A DNA stretch of 64,000 nt from Phytophthora quininea (GCA_011947345.1 JAAVTG010000256.1:124001-188000), one strand, 5' to 3'; shown: positions 41,675-52,637, counted from the stretch's first letter. Notes: a model not told the origin generated them from the letters alone. Program-made: numbers and translations.

Positions 41675-44600
41675 ATGAGCGGATCGGTGTATGCAATTCT
41701 CGAAGTCGAAGCTCAAGCGTACAAAAATGAAGATCAGAAGGAAGAAGTCTCTATCTTCATCGACAATGGAAGTAGCCTTAACGGCGTGACCGAAGAATTG
41801 GTCAAGAAACTCGAACTGGAAGTCACAGAGCACGAACTTATGCAAGTCGACTTAGGATATGATCAAATCGTCCATCGTCGCCGTCGCACTGTTGACATGA
41901 ACTTAGCCATTCCTGGCTTTCCAGTTTCGTTGAAAACCTTCCAAGTTATGCCTGTTCCGGAGAAGAAAGACGTCGTACTAGGTATGGTGTGGCTCCGTGA
42001 GCAGAACCCAGTTATTAACTGGGAAACGTTGCAAATCAAACCTCGCAACAATACAACAACCAGTCCGATTCAAGTCAAACTGTCCAGCCCGACCAAACGT
42101 CCAGCAAGACGAGTAGCTGGAAGACGTTATTCTCGCTTGGATAAAAGTCGCGAGATTTTCAACTTCTATCGCCATCATGGCCACCAAGGACAACACGGCT
42201 CTACGAAGATCATTTCGTCGAACCAGTTTGTTCGAATGCTTCGTAAGGACAAGGACATTGAAGCTGTATTCATGATCAATCCCCATGACTCCGAGAAGGC
42301 GGAACGCTTCAAGAGTCAAGGTTGGGAGGCTCTAAAGGACAATCCTGCGTATCCAGTATTGCGCGAGTATGCGGACACAGTTTTCCGTACGGAACTCCCT
42401 AATGAGACGCCACCGGTACGTGAAGGTATCGAGCATGAGATCCTGCTGAAACCTGGAACTCAGCCAGTTTCGGTGAAGCAGTGGCACCAAAGTCCTGAGC
42501 AACGCCAAATTATACAAGACTGGACCAGAGAAATGGTTCAAGCAGGCATCATACGACCAAGTACGTCAGCATTTAGTGCACCAACGTTCTGTGTGAAGAA
42601 ACCAGTTGGATGGCGTATCGTGCACGACTTTCGTCAGCTGAATCTAGCGACAATCTTGTCAGCAATCCCAATGCCGCGGAAGGAAGATACCTTTGACGCG
42701 ATGGCAGGCAGCTTCTGATATTCGTGCATGGATCTACTCTGGGGATATTACCAAGTCAAGTTAAGGGAATCCGATATACCCTTTACAGCTTTCTCAACTC
42801 CAGACGGTCTTTTTGAATACCTCGTCACTCCCATTGGACTCAGCGGTAGTCCAGGAACGTTTAATCGCCTTTTACAGAAGGTTTTCCGGGATTTACGTGA
42901 CGTGATGCGAATCTATTTCGACGACATCTATGTGTTCACTAAAAGTGAAGATGTCTCTGAGCACCGCGAGGCTTTGGATCGAGTGCTCAAGCGCTGTGAA
43001 GAGCAGAAGCTCTACATCAAGTTGTCCAAATGCCAGTTTTGCGTGGATGAAATTCCATGCCTGGGCGACTTTGTTGGGCGCAACGGTGTCCGTATGGACC
43101 CAGATAAGGTCAAGATCATTGCCGATTGGCCTATTCCAAAGACAAAGAAGCAAATGGAAAGCTTCTTGGGGACAACTGTGTACGTTTCCAGATTCTGCAA
43201 GGATTTTGCTCAATTTGCATGTCCTTTGCATGAAAGTATCAAGGGCAAACGGTCTCGTGAGCCAATCCAGCTCACTGAAGACCAATTGCGATGCTTTGAA
43301 GAACTCAAGCGTCGCTTATCGTCTCCACCTGTCCTCAAACTTCCTGATTTTTCAAAGCCTTTTGGCATCAGGATGGACGCCTCGAACTTCGCGATCGGGG
43401 AGTCTTGTTTCAAAACGAGGGAGGGTTGGAACATCCAATTACTTTTACTGGTCGAAAGATGAAACCCGCTGAGCTGAATTACCCAGTTCGCGAACAAGAG
43501 CTGCTCGCAATTATGCATGCTCTGAAGACATGACGCGTCTATCTATTGGACAAGCCGTTTACTGTCGAAACCGACCACAAGAGTATTGAGATGATTCTGA
43601 CACAGAAGACGACTAACCGAAGGATTGCCCGTTGGTTCAATGAACTTGCTGAGTTCCAGCCACTATTCAAGTGGATTCCTGGAGAAACCAATACTGTAGC
43701 AGATGCGCTATCAAGAAAGCCAGACTTCGAGCACAAGGCCGCTCAAGTCAGCCTAAAAGAACTTCTTGGGTCTGCTCAAAACCGCGAAATTGTGGCGACG
43801 ATGGTTGCCTCAAAGGTGACTGTCGCTCAATCAGCTAAGCAGATGTACTCAAGGAAGAAGGAACTACTATGGATTATCAAACGTCTGAATGAAGGTGTCT
43901 CGATGCCATGTTATTCAATCAACGACGGCGTCTTATACTATCAGACAGGCGAAGATGAGACTCCACGTTTATACATTCCAGACGACGAAGATCTCAAGAA
44001 TCGCGTTATCTGTGAAAACCATGACTCAGTGTCAGCTGGTCATCCTGGGTATTATAAGACCTATTTGGCTGTTTGCGAAAAGTACTATTGGCCAAGAATG
44101 TCCAAGTATATCCAGCGCTATGTCAACACGTGTGAGATGTGTCAGCGCAACAAGGCTAGGCAAACAAAGCCACCAGGACTACTCCAATCGTTGGATGTTC
44201 CAAGAGGCAGATGGACTGATATATCCATGGATTTCATCGTGTCTCTTCCATCGACTAAAGAAGGATACAACTCGATTATGATCATTGTTGATCGTTTGAC
44301 CAAGCGAGCCAAGTTCATTGCAACTAAGACAACAGAAGATTCTACGGAAATCGCAAACGTGTTCATGAAGAATTACGTCAAGGACCATGGCATGCCCAAG
44401 ACCATTGTGTCCGATAGAGACACCAAGTTTACGTCTAAGTTTTGGCAAGCAACTATGACAGCTATGGGAACGCAGCACAAATTATCGTCTGCATTCCGAC
44501 CCCAAACTGACGGACAAACGGAAAGAACAAACCGTTTCATTGGAGACTATCTCCGAGGTGTCGTTAGTCCAGCCCAAAATGACTGGAATGACTATCTCCA

Positions 44601-45299
44601 CTTGGCAGAAATTGCCTACAATCGACGTGTACACTCTACGATAGGGATGTCACCGTTCGAAGCGGATCTAGGATATATACCCTACATGCCAGATGATGTG
44701 GCAGCAGATCCAGAGTTTAAGAAGTTGGAGAAATCAGCGCAAGAGTTTTTGCTTCGACAAGAAACTCTGCTCAAGATTGCACAAGATCGCATGAGCGAAG
44801 CGCAGGAGGATATGAAGCATTACTACGACAAGAACAGACACGTGCAGGACTTTGAAGTCAACGATATGGTGTTGTTAGACGGAAAGAATATGGACATCCG
44901 TCACAAGGGATATGCCCAGTCGAAGAAGCTCGCTCCAAGATACATTGGACCGTTTCCAGTGTTGAAGAAGATCTCGAAGGATTCCTATGAGTTGGGATTA
45001 TCGAAGGGATTGAAGATGCACCCGGTGTTTCACACATCACTACTAAAACCGTACAAGAAGGACACCAATCGTAAGCAGAAGGTGAACAAAGTGGTGTTAG
45101 CCGATGGCTCCGAGGGACAACTCGTTGAGGCCGTAATTGGGCATCGCAAGTACAAGGGAAACCTCAGTACAAGATTTGGTGGCTTGGCGAATCGAAGTCA
45201 GAGGCCACCTGGGAGCCCGTGGAGAATCTAAAGCAGATTCCCGGACTCATTGATCTCTATTGGAGAACCAAGAAGAGACCGAAGCCGTTTTCGAAATAG
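41675..45299 (+). pseudogene. pol of the chromovirus: protease, RT, RNase H, integrase, chromodomain
   Basis: Protease core IFIDNGSSLNGV (the usual D-S/T-G is D-N-G here). The reverse transcriptase lead-in ends at TGA 42716-42718 (a Trp codon is expected) and continues LLWGYYQVKL with the catalytic YFDDIYV near 42911. A one-base shift at about 43400 (G run) and a TGA at 43531-43533 (Trp expected before RVYLLDK) precede RNase H (ETDHKSIEMI). The integrase is long and open: H-H-C-C zinc domain (HPGYYKTYLAVCEKYYWPRM, CEMCQRNK), then Asp, Asp and Glu at about 44230, 44412 and 44520 (DFIVSLP, VSDRDTKF, DGQTERTNRF). After a one-base shift at about 45160 a chromodomain follows (YKIWWLGESKSEATWEPVEN), ending at TAG 45297-45299. 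Inactive as it stands. Confidence 0.9.
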
Positions 45300-45310
45300 G
45301 CGTCTTCTTG

Positions 45311-45321
45311 AAGAGAGGTCA
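45311..45321 (+). promoter_or_regulatory. polypurine tract of the chromovirus
   Basis: AAGAGAGGTCA directly before the 3' LTR. The purine run AAGAGAGG fits a plus-strand primer. Confidence 0.6.
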
Positions 45322-45870
45322 TGTGACGGAATTGCCGTCAGCGACAACATGTTGCAGACGACAACCCCGACAATACGTTTTGAGACTATCCAGATTATGC
45401 TGGATAGCTGGCTATCTTTATGGTAGTAAACATACATACATAAAGCGTTCCTATTGGTCGAGGGCTTCAAGTTCAAGATCACACCTTCTAGGTGTCTCAA
45501 GAACGTCCCATAATCTTTACTCTGGTTGGCTCTTAAATTCTACGGATTTGAAGGAATCCAGTTATTGATGGATTCTTGATTATGGGACGCATCAAGAAGA
45601 TTCAAGATTCGAGCTACGTTTCCAATTAGGAGCTGTTCATTGGTAGATCTAGGATTTCATATGGACTTAGAGAATTGATAGGCTTTAGGATGGGAACTGG
45701 ATTTCCCTTTGCGTTTCCCCAACGCGCGCTAGCAAGATAAACCCGCCAGATCAATCTCACTTCTCAATTTACTCTCCAAGTGCCAAGGCTCCTCCTCCCT
45801 CCGACTACAGCTCCGCCCGCAGCAACACCGCCGTCTCGCTCAACGCTCCTCGCCCGCGCTAGTTGTTACA
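45322..45870 (+). repeat. 3' LTR (549 bp)
   Basis: Same length and apparently the same sequence as the 5' LTR. It is followed by the target duplication ACACG. Confidence 0.92.
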
Positions 45871-45899
45871 ACACGAGCAGAATCACACCATTCTGCGCT

Positions 45900-46571
45900 G
45901 AATAAAGCGAACGTCACACTTCGGCAATTTCATCAACTGCAACCCAGAACTATGTCGCCTCCGACACGTTCAACTGCATGCTGCCCAACGCTCTTAAAGT
46001 CTTCCGGCACGCGAGAAACGGAAGACGCGTTTTCAGACTGCGAAAGGTAGCGAAATATTAGGTCGTAGCCAGTAGCTAGCGCAGGGCGAGATCACTTTTG
46101 TTTTGACGTCGCAGTCGGAAAGATAAACCCTCCACTCCACTCCCTAATCAAAACAACATCCAGCTCTGCTGGTCTCCCCAACTTGCTTTCCGCTTTGAGT
46201 AAGCACGAAGGAAATGGCGTTGTATTCCAAACCTTAGTAGATTTGATTTAGTATCGCAGATTGAGAACGCACAAATAATCGGTAATCGAAGCCCCCCTCC
46301 TCCAAATTTCCCATCAGTAAAAGGCTTATTCAAAACGTACTCCAGATTCAGATAAACGCACGAAAACCCTTATAGGTCGACCGCCAGGCGAACAAAATGC
46401 GCGGATCCACACGAAGACACAGAGAATGTGTATACAGCCACAAAAGTTTAAACAAGTTCACGCGAGATAAACATACAGGAAGGCGTTTACGATAAACAAA
46501 CCTAGTTAATCGCCTCAAGTTATTGCTCATATTGTTGCTTCGTGTGGCCGGGTCCGTGTTGGCATTCAGTT
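45900..46571. other. intergenic region
   Basis: No supported gene. Lies between the LINE/LTR remnant and the 3' end of an RXLR gene. Confidence 0.4.
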
Positions 46572-46655
46572 CTAGTAAGTATACAACGTGCCGATCTGCG
46601 AGTTGTAGTACTTGGTGAACATTTTGTAGAACTTGTAGTCTCCATCAAGCTTCAA

Positions 46656-47009
46656 CTACTCCAGCGATTTGACGGCCTTTATCGCAGCGATTTTGAGCTC
46701 CTTGCCCAAGTTCTCAGGGTTCCACTTTTGAAGGTCGATCTTGCTGACGACCTCTTTCGCGGCTACTTTTTCGGTGGCTACGAGCCCGTTGAAATACGCC
46801 AATTCATCGTCGAGGGATCGCAGATAGGCATTCAACCAGTTGGTGAAGCTGTTGCGTTCTTCCTTGGTTGTGCGTAGGTTCCGAGGTGCAGTTGACTTGG
46901 CGAAATCCGACGGGGTTATCTTGGCAGAGTCGTCGTGGAGGTTACCAAGAACCACGTTGGGAGCGCTGAGAAGAGCTACAGCAACGGCGAAGAGACTGGC
47001 GACGCGCAT
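46656..47009 (-). CDS. RXLR-dEER effector, C-terminus removed by a stop codon (117 aa)
   Basis: Start at the ATG at 47009, which begins a signal peptide (residues 1-22, core LFAVAVALLSAPNVVLG). RNLR is at 43-46 and KEER at 49-52, an unusually tight pair. The effector domain has SFTNWLNAYLRSLDDELAYF and a KIDLQKWNPENLGKELKIAA stretch matching VRKIDTNKWTPDQIADEL of the 52/55-kb pair. A TAG at 46656-46658 ends the protein just before the terminal box. The same frame then encodes LKLDGDYKFYKMFTKYYNSQ and stops at 46572-46574. The gene is therefore a family member shortened by about 28 residues through one nonsense codon. Whether the short form is functional is open. Confidence 0.85.
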   Translation of the reverse strand: MRVASLFAVAVALLSAPNVVLGNLHDDSAKITPSDFAKSTAPRNLRTTKEERNSFTNWLNAYLRSLDDELAYFNGLVATEKVAAKEVVSKIDLQKWNPENLGKELKIAAIKAVKSLE

Positions 47010-47039
47010 GGCTGACTTGAAAAGAGGAGGCGGGGAGGT

Positions 47040-47065
47040 CCAGGGAATAATGAACAATGACAGTC
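47040..47065 (-). promoter_or_regulatory. INR/FPR-like core promoter of the RXLR gene
   Basis: On the minus strand, TCATTGTTCATTATTCCC lies about 30-50 bases before the ATG at 47009. It fits the oomycete initiator (TCATT) and flanking element (CATTA/TT + pyrimidines). A by-eye match. Confidence 0.45.
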
Positions 47066-47444
47066 AAGAGAGACCTAGCAGCTGGAAGAGATCGAAACCA
47101 CAGACACTTGCTGACAGAAAATCTCGTAATTGAGGACCATAATCTGGTGAGAGTGTATTATTCACCTTAGACACCATCGAATGGTGAACAGCTGAGGAAT
47201 CGGGTGTGCACACGATACAAACCATAATTCTTGCTTGCGTGGCATTACCACTGCAGCTCTCAAGAACACGTTGATGGATTGGGTTATGGGGTGACCCATT
47301 TACGGAGTTGCTCCTGCAGTCTCGGGGTGTACAGTCGTCAAGAAGCTTTTGTGGGTTTGGTAATTCGATGGTACGGTAACCACTAGAAATGATACTATAT
47401 AACACGTTTATCGTAGATAGAACTGCTAGAGATAAAATTCCCAT
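47064..47444 (-). CDS. candidate small secreted protein with six or more cysteines
   Basis: From the ATG at 47444 the frame opens with a hydrophobic leader (MGILSLAVLSTINVLYSIIS). It continues for about 105 residues with Cys in DDCTPRDC, ESCSG, MVCIVC and SVCGF contexts. No RXLR or known elicitor pattern was recognised. It ends right at the promoter of the RXLR gene on the same strand, which is tight for two independent genes. Plausible but unsupported beyond the leader and the cysteines. Confidence 0.35.
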   Translation of the reverse strand: MGILSLAVLSTINVLYSIISSGYRTIELPNPQKLLDDCTPRDCRSNSVNGSPHNPIHQRVLESCSGNATQARIMVCIVCTPDSSAVHHSMVSKVNNTLSPDYGPQLRDFLSASVCGFDLFQLLGLS

Positions 47445-47929
47445 AAGCAGCACTCGCAGCCCGACGAGCCCCTTTCATCTGCTTGTCAAAGTGCTTAGAG
47501 ACGTGTTCCACAGCGCGATTTCAAGCAAGGTTGCAGCGTTTTTCGTCTACCATTTTTTTAAACTAACAGCTTTGGCGCTCCGATGAAATGGACTAAAGTA
47601 CTTCCACTACAATCCTCAACTACAACTGCCGCAGCGGGAAAAGCAGCAGCAACAACGGGAATGGTGACGAGACGCAATGGAGACAGGGAGGTGACCGAAA
47701 ACTCCACCAATATTGCTCTGCCATCGAAGCAAGAAACGTAAGAGCCAGAGGTCGAGTCAATACAAATCACACCAAATGGCGCTTTTAAAGTTCAAGGTTC
47801 CGACGCCACAGACATGATCACGCGAATGGAACGGGGACACCATGGCGACCAAGATAGGGAATGCCAAATGGTCGCGAGAAGAAATTAAAGAGCAACGCAG
47901 GATAGACTACTCGCTTTGTATACCAGAAA

Positions 47930-49198
47930 TGTTTCGCTGCCTCATGTGACTTTCGTAATCGACCGATATCTGGACGAATTTCTGCCCCAACCAGTCTTCG
48001 CTTCAGCCTGTGGCGTTCTCTGAATCAATGCCGAAAGAATCTCTGTTCGGACGCAGTCTCGAGACGCTTCATGACGAAAGCGTCCGCAAGAACTGGCAGT
48101 TGGCGCCTAGTCAAATGCAGCTAACAAATCCGATGTGGCTAAAGGGTCTTGAAGAACTGACCGAGACGATCGCAGAGATTGGGATACAAGGATGTTCCAT
48201 TGCAGACCAAGCTCTACACGCTTCTCGTGTATGGAAAGGGTTCGGTCGCACAGAAGCCATTCGATGTTGAGTTCGCCATATCAAGCGTGATGCGAAATCT
48301 GGTATCGGTATCAATGTTAAAGCTCGACATCCACCTTTCATTGATGGTGCTCCAATTGACATCCTCGAGCTCTAGCTGGATTGGATGGAGGCAATCAAAG
48401 CAGCGGCCACTGGCACATTTTGCAGTGAATGGAGACAAAACGACGAGATGGCCACGGACCGTAGGCAGCCGATTTTTACGGTGTGTTGTAGTGTATGAAG
48501 CAGAGAGTTCTGGAGATTGCCCAGTGGTTTTTCTCTCAAGATTTTCATTTGGCGAATTTACGATGGAAAGAGCAGCAAGGAACTGTGACCTGAAGATGCT
48601 TCAATGGCAATGGAAACCAGATTAATACGATCTCGATGGGTGCGATGGGGTACGCAGCAGTTGGTGGACATTTGGAAGTCGATGGCTGTATGAGCATTGT
48701 AAAATCTCGTCGTTTAGTTTCGTTCTTGCAACAGCAACTCAAAAGGACCATCTCGAAGTGCTTGAGTGGCTGCTTGAATATTGCAGCGTATACGACAGGA
48801 TGGATGTGATTGCTGCTTCTGGGGACGTTCATATTGCTCAGTGGTTCCTGGAACACGACTACGATTCAACGCATGGGCCCGACCGCGCAGCTTCCGGCGG
48901 CGACGTGGAGGTGGTCAATCGGTTTCACCAACATTTTCACGAGCAATTCAAGGCATCAACAATGACTAGTGCTGCCGGGGTAGGACATCTTCATTAATCG
49001 AATGAGAATCGTTCAGAAAGGTGCAAGTATTTTGGTTATGGATAAATCTGCTAGTGGTGGACACTTAACTATGGTGACTTGGTTGCACGAAAATCGACAC
49101 GAAGGCTGTACAACACATGCGATGGATGAAACAGCAGCGCACGGGTGTTTGAGCGAATTTTGTGCAGTAGCTGTAAGAGAATAATAACCTGTCCTCAC
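47930..49198 (+). pseudogene. degraded ankyrin-repeat gene
   Basis: Fragments in several frames match the large oomycete ankyrin family: an N-terminal SLPHVTFVIDRYLDEFLPQP (about 47935), ankyrin-like VLEWLLEYCSVYDRMDVIAA and IAQWFLEHDYDSTHGPDRAA, ASGGDVEVV, and SASGGHLTMVTWLHENRHEG. The last has the canonical G-H-L-x-M-V-x-W-L-H-E-N pattern. Stops and shifts interrupt nearly every repeat. A LINE inserted at its 3' end (49199) removes any continuation. Confidence 0.7.
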
Positions 49199-51143
49199 CT
49201 TCAGAACCTCCAAACTCCAAGAGCGTAATAATGAGTCTCAATAATCATCGAAAGCCTCCCATTCTTGAACCACTACGATCGCTGAGGAAAGGTGACACCG
49301 TCAAGTACCTTGGTCTACCATTTGGTAATCTCGACACTTCGACCGAGTTAGCCAAACAATTAGATCACAAGCTGATGACAAGACTTCAAATTTGGAAAGG
49401 GCGAGCTCGAACACTCGTGGGAAGGCGACTAATTGTTCAAGCTATCGTACTGTCGACGATATGGTATTTTACGACGACGACTGTTATTCCCACTAGGTAT
49501 ATCAAACGATGGCAAAGCGCCGTAAAAACGTTCATACTCTACAACCGGGTGGGAGCTAGTCGTGGAGGTATTAACATCGTTCCCACTTCATTTGCCATAC
49601 AAGCACGGCAAGACGATGGAATTGGGGTACCAGAGATTATGTCCTGCATCCGGAGACAACGTTTTCTCTTCCTTCAAAAATTTGTCAAAGTCCTCGCTTG
49701 TCATAATGAAAACGACGAAACAGTGTGGTATAGACCCATAGCAGAATTACTACGACACCGATATGGGGAATTTGTACGTCCGTGGTCGGGAGAGTTTTTG
49801 CTACAAAATCCACCTGAACCTCCTGGATGGAAAGCAACAATGCTCCCGTTATGGTGGCGTAAACTACTGCAAGATTGGAGACGCGTAAAATGGCCAAGCA
49901 AGTACTCATTACGATACACTAGAATGAAGACACTCCAAAACTCGTTATTCAGCCCAATATGGTGGAATGCATCGACAAATTTCCAGGTGTGGCGCAGACA
50001 AGATGCTCATCGCGCACCACTGGGAACAGGACCCGTCAAATTCCGGTGCCTCTGTAAAGAGCTTGCTTCAAAAGGCAAATGGTGTATAGCAGACTTTCTA
50101 GATACTTCCCATCGATGGCCAACCCTCATGGTGTTTTTCAGGGGGTATCTACCGAGCTACGTCCATTCTGGGGTCCAGGGTTGCACTGACGGATATCGCC
50201 CAGCTTTATCGACAGCTAACCCAGGTGTTTGAACGGGTATTGCCACACCCAGAGACAGGTGGAATAAGCGTGGCAACGCGAGGTGCAATGCCGCCGACAT
50301 TGGGACTGACAGTCGGAAAAACATCTCGGTTCTTCCCAAATCTAAAATCCCAAGACTGGGACGAATTGTTGCGGCCTGATAGATGCGTGCAACCACACCC
50401 CATGAAAGTGCTTGGCTGTCCGCAACGACAGATCCATACTACGTTACAACAGATACTCGCCCTCCGCCAGTTTCTGGTTCCTGTTATCCACGATGTGATG
50501 CTGAGAATGTTCTTTGGAGACCTCATTGTCGGATCAAGGCTGTTCTTCCTCAAGTCGTTAAACCCTACGATTCAACAGTGTGTGAGACGATCATGTGCTG
50601 CGATAGAAACAGTAGAGCACTGTTTCTTCTCGTGCCCAGCTCTGACGCAAATGTGGACCCCATTGTGGTCCCCATGGCATAAGGCTTTCGCGACGGAGTT
50701 GGATTGGCGATTGCTAATTTTTCCTAAACCACGAGACCTGAAGAGGGAGTGGAGGCAGAACCAAAAGGTGGTCCTGCTACTGTGGCGAGTCCACACTGCG
50801 ATCGCGTTCCATGCTACGTGGAGATTGAGAAACGACATACTATTCCGTGAAACTACAGCTGAAATACCAAGCGTCCAAAATGTGATGTCCTCTTTTCGAC
50901 GACACTGTCTGTTCATCAATCACCATTCAGCGGAGCTTGGGATTGACGACAAAATTGTAACCTCTGTTCTGGAGAAGTTAGGCTTTGACCCACCTGCGCC
51001 GCGAAACACACTACCAGCAAGTCACGTTTGGATTCCACGAAACTAAGCAGCAGAACGACTAAGAAGTATACGATCGTAGCTAGAAAAACGGTTTATCCGA
51101 CTGGTTAATCAACTTAAATTCCTTCTTCTTCAGAACCTCCAAA
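49199..51143 (+). mobile_element. 5'-truncated LINE (1.9 kb) with 16-bp target-site duplication
   Basis: Flanked by CTTCAGAACCTCCAAA at 49199-49214 and 51128-51143. The insert encodes the end of a reverse-transcriptase polyprotein (LKYLGLPFG-type YLGLPFGNLDTSTELAKQLD, then RLQIWKGRARTLVGRRLIVQ), followed by the zf-RVT region and terminal WIP motif shared with the 24-kb copy. Within the shared 1.1 kb the two copies differ at only a few bases. This copy has one A missing at about 50164 (frame break between 50232 and 50225), where the other copy is intact. A young, 5'-truncated insertion into an ankyrin pseudogene. Confidence 0.92.
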
Positions 51144-51739
51144 TACACACGATCGATCGCTTCTCGTAGGTCCTGGCCGTGTCGAGAATACTCTTGACAG
51201 ATATTGCTGTCAAACAAGTAGCGGAAGACTTCAAAATGACCATATCCTGTTGCATCGATTATCGCCTTGATGTCTCAAGAAGCCAATTCCAAGCAGCGTC
51301 GTGTATAGCAAACGCCGTGCATCATTCTGATGGTACCAATCCACACTGCATTGTGTATGAAGTTCATAAATGGGCCCAACGAACCCTCGACGGGGCTGAC
51401 GGCCATCGTACCGTGAATTGAGAGGTCATTGATGCACTGGAATGGTTTCACCGGCATGGACTCGACCTGTATCTGTAGTCGCTGGGATTGCTCTAAAACA
51501 CAGTCGTATAGACGTTCTCGAGAGCTGATTTGAAAGCGAAAATGACGAGGTTTTCAGGCACCACACCGTGGTGACGGTAGTCCAAGAAAATATATGCCTG
51601 TTACGGTGGCTGCTCGACAACGGCCCCGTGCTGGACGTCCAGATAGCCCAAGGAATCTATACAAGATACCACCACGCGGAATTGATGGCGTGGGTGTCCG
51701 AAATCAGCGAGTCTCGTTCGTCTGTGAAACAATGATGGA
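51144..51739. other. ankyrin-like debris
   Basis: Short ankyrin-like pieces are visible on both strands: plus IDALEWFHRHGLDLYL (about 51430) and LLRWLLDNGPVLDVQIAQGI (about 51597), minus AIIDATGYGHFEVFRYLFDS (about 51200-51260). No continuous frame remains. It may be the far side of the gene cut by the LINE plus an opposing copy. Confidence 0.45.
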
Positions 51740-51890
51740 AATGACCTGGGAATATTGGCAAAAGCTCCTGGCGTTGACATTGGAACTCCCCGTCCTTTTG
51801 CAGCTCCTTCCTGATAATGATTTTCTTCTTCCTGGCGATTCCGGCGATCATGCTTAGGCTCCACCAGTCCGTGTCGATTTTCCGGGTGAT
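51740..51890 (-). pseudogene. RXLR effector relic (effector domain fragment)
   Basis: The minus-strand frame reads RKIDTDWW..., then IAGIARKKKIIIRKELQKDG followed by EF. This aligns with VRKIDTNKW..IADELGIAAKRATMSKKQLKEDGDY of the neighbouring intact genes. The N-terminal half is lost or unrecognisable. Confidence 0.65.
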
Positions 51891-52124
51891 ATCGCTCCCC
51901 GCCTCGTACTCTGGTGTAATTTGTCTCTAAGATCCTCCACTTCGTCATTCATTCATTCCTCGTTCACCGTCACAGTAGCCGCGCTTTTGAGTCCCAGCGC
52001 GTTCTTCTTTGACGACAGCGCACAAGTTTCGCGAGAATAATAAACTGGCAAACATGTACGACAAGTGGAGCGTCCAAACTGTTTGAGTAGATATAAAATA
52101 TCTACTGGCCTATGGAAGAGTGGC

Positions 52125-52571
52125 CTAAGCCGTCTTAGCCTTCTTCATCACCTTGGCGTAGCGCTTGGAGTACAGAACCCAGAGCCGGTAATCCCCGTCT
52201 TCTTTCAGTTGTTTCTTGCTCATGGTCGCCCTTTTCGCGGCGATTCCCAACTCATCAGCTATTTGGTCAGGCGTCCACTTGTTCGTGTCGATTTTCCGGA
52301 CCATTTCGTTCGCTTTGATCTGCTCTTTCACCTTCGTGGCTGTGGCGGCCTTGATTTCGTCGTCCAGCTGTTTCCAGCCCGCCAGCATCTCGTCAGTGGT
52401 TTTGCCCCACAGATTGAAATTGATGCGCTCTTCCTCATCGGCTCTCAAGTGGCGAACTCCCATCGGTTGCTCGGAACTCATCTTGGACAGAGTAGTGTCA
52501 GTGGCGCTAAAGGCGACATCCCAACTCGCTACGAGAGCGGCAGCAGTGATGAAGACGGCGCCGAAGCGCAT
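52125..52571 (-). CDS. RXLR-dEER effector, intact, copy A (148 aa)
   Basis: The ATG at 52571 starts a signal peptide (residues 1-22, core VFITAAALVASWDVAFS). RHLR is at 40-43 and DEEER at 45-49, almost contiguous. The effector domain has NLWGKTTDEMLAGWKQLDDE, a KANEMVRKIDTNKWTPDQIA stretch and the terminal box ATMSKKQLKEDGDYRLWVLY. An in-frame TTG lies two codons upstream, but the ATG marks the leader. The protein is identical to copy B at 55438-55884 on the other strand. Its promoter block CAATTTCCCCTGGACC lies 30-50 bases upstream. Full-length and likely functional. Host target unknown. Confidence 0.92.
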   Translation of the reverse strand: MRFGAVFITAAALVASWDVAFSATDTTLSKMSSEQPMGVRHLRADEEERINFNLWGKTTDEMLAGWKQLDDEIKAATATKVKEQIKANEMVRKIDTNKWTPDQIADELGIAAKRATMSKKQLKEDGDYRLWVLYSKRYAKVMKKAKTA

Positions 52572-52600
52572 TGGCAACTTTGACGGTTGGGCTTGCGGGG

Positions 52601-52620
52601 TCCAGGGGAAATTGGGAACT
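52601..52620 (-). promoter_or_regulatory. FPR-like promoter block of RXLR copy A
   Basis: Minus strand AGTTCCCAATTTCCCCTGGA, 30-50 bases before the ATG. Shared with copy B (55391-55410) except for one C. CAATTTCCC fits the oomycete flanking promoter element. Confidence 0.45.
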
Positions 52621-52637
52621 GGTTGTAGAAGACGCGA

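Larger units (their letters stand above)
39269..45875 (+). mobile_element. complete Ty3/gypsy chromovirus (6.6 kb) with 5-bp TSD ACACG
   Basis: Two 549-bp LTRs (39274-39822 and 45322-45870) start TGTGACGG and end TTACA. They are flanked by the duplication ACACG at 39269-39273 and 45871-45875. Internal order: primer-binding region, pre-gag frame, gag with a defective zinc knuckle, protease, reverse transcriptase, RNase H, integrase, chromodomain, polypurine tract. This order (RT before integrase) and the C-terminal chromodomain define a chromovirus. I saw no difference between the LTRs, indicating a recent insertion, yet the coding part carries stops and frame breaks, so this copy cannot be autonomous. 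Confidence 0.93.
52070..52637 (-). repeat. inverted duplication arm A (RXLR cassette)
   Basis: About 570 bp that reappear in reverse complement at 55372-55939, covering the whole RXLR gene, its core promoter and about 55 bp of 3' flank. Only small differences (single-base indels in G/C runs of the promoter) were seen; the predicted coding products are identical. Confidence 0.88.
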
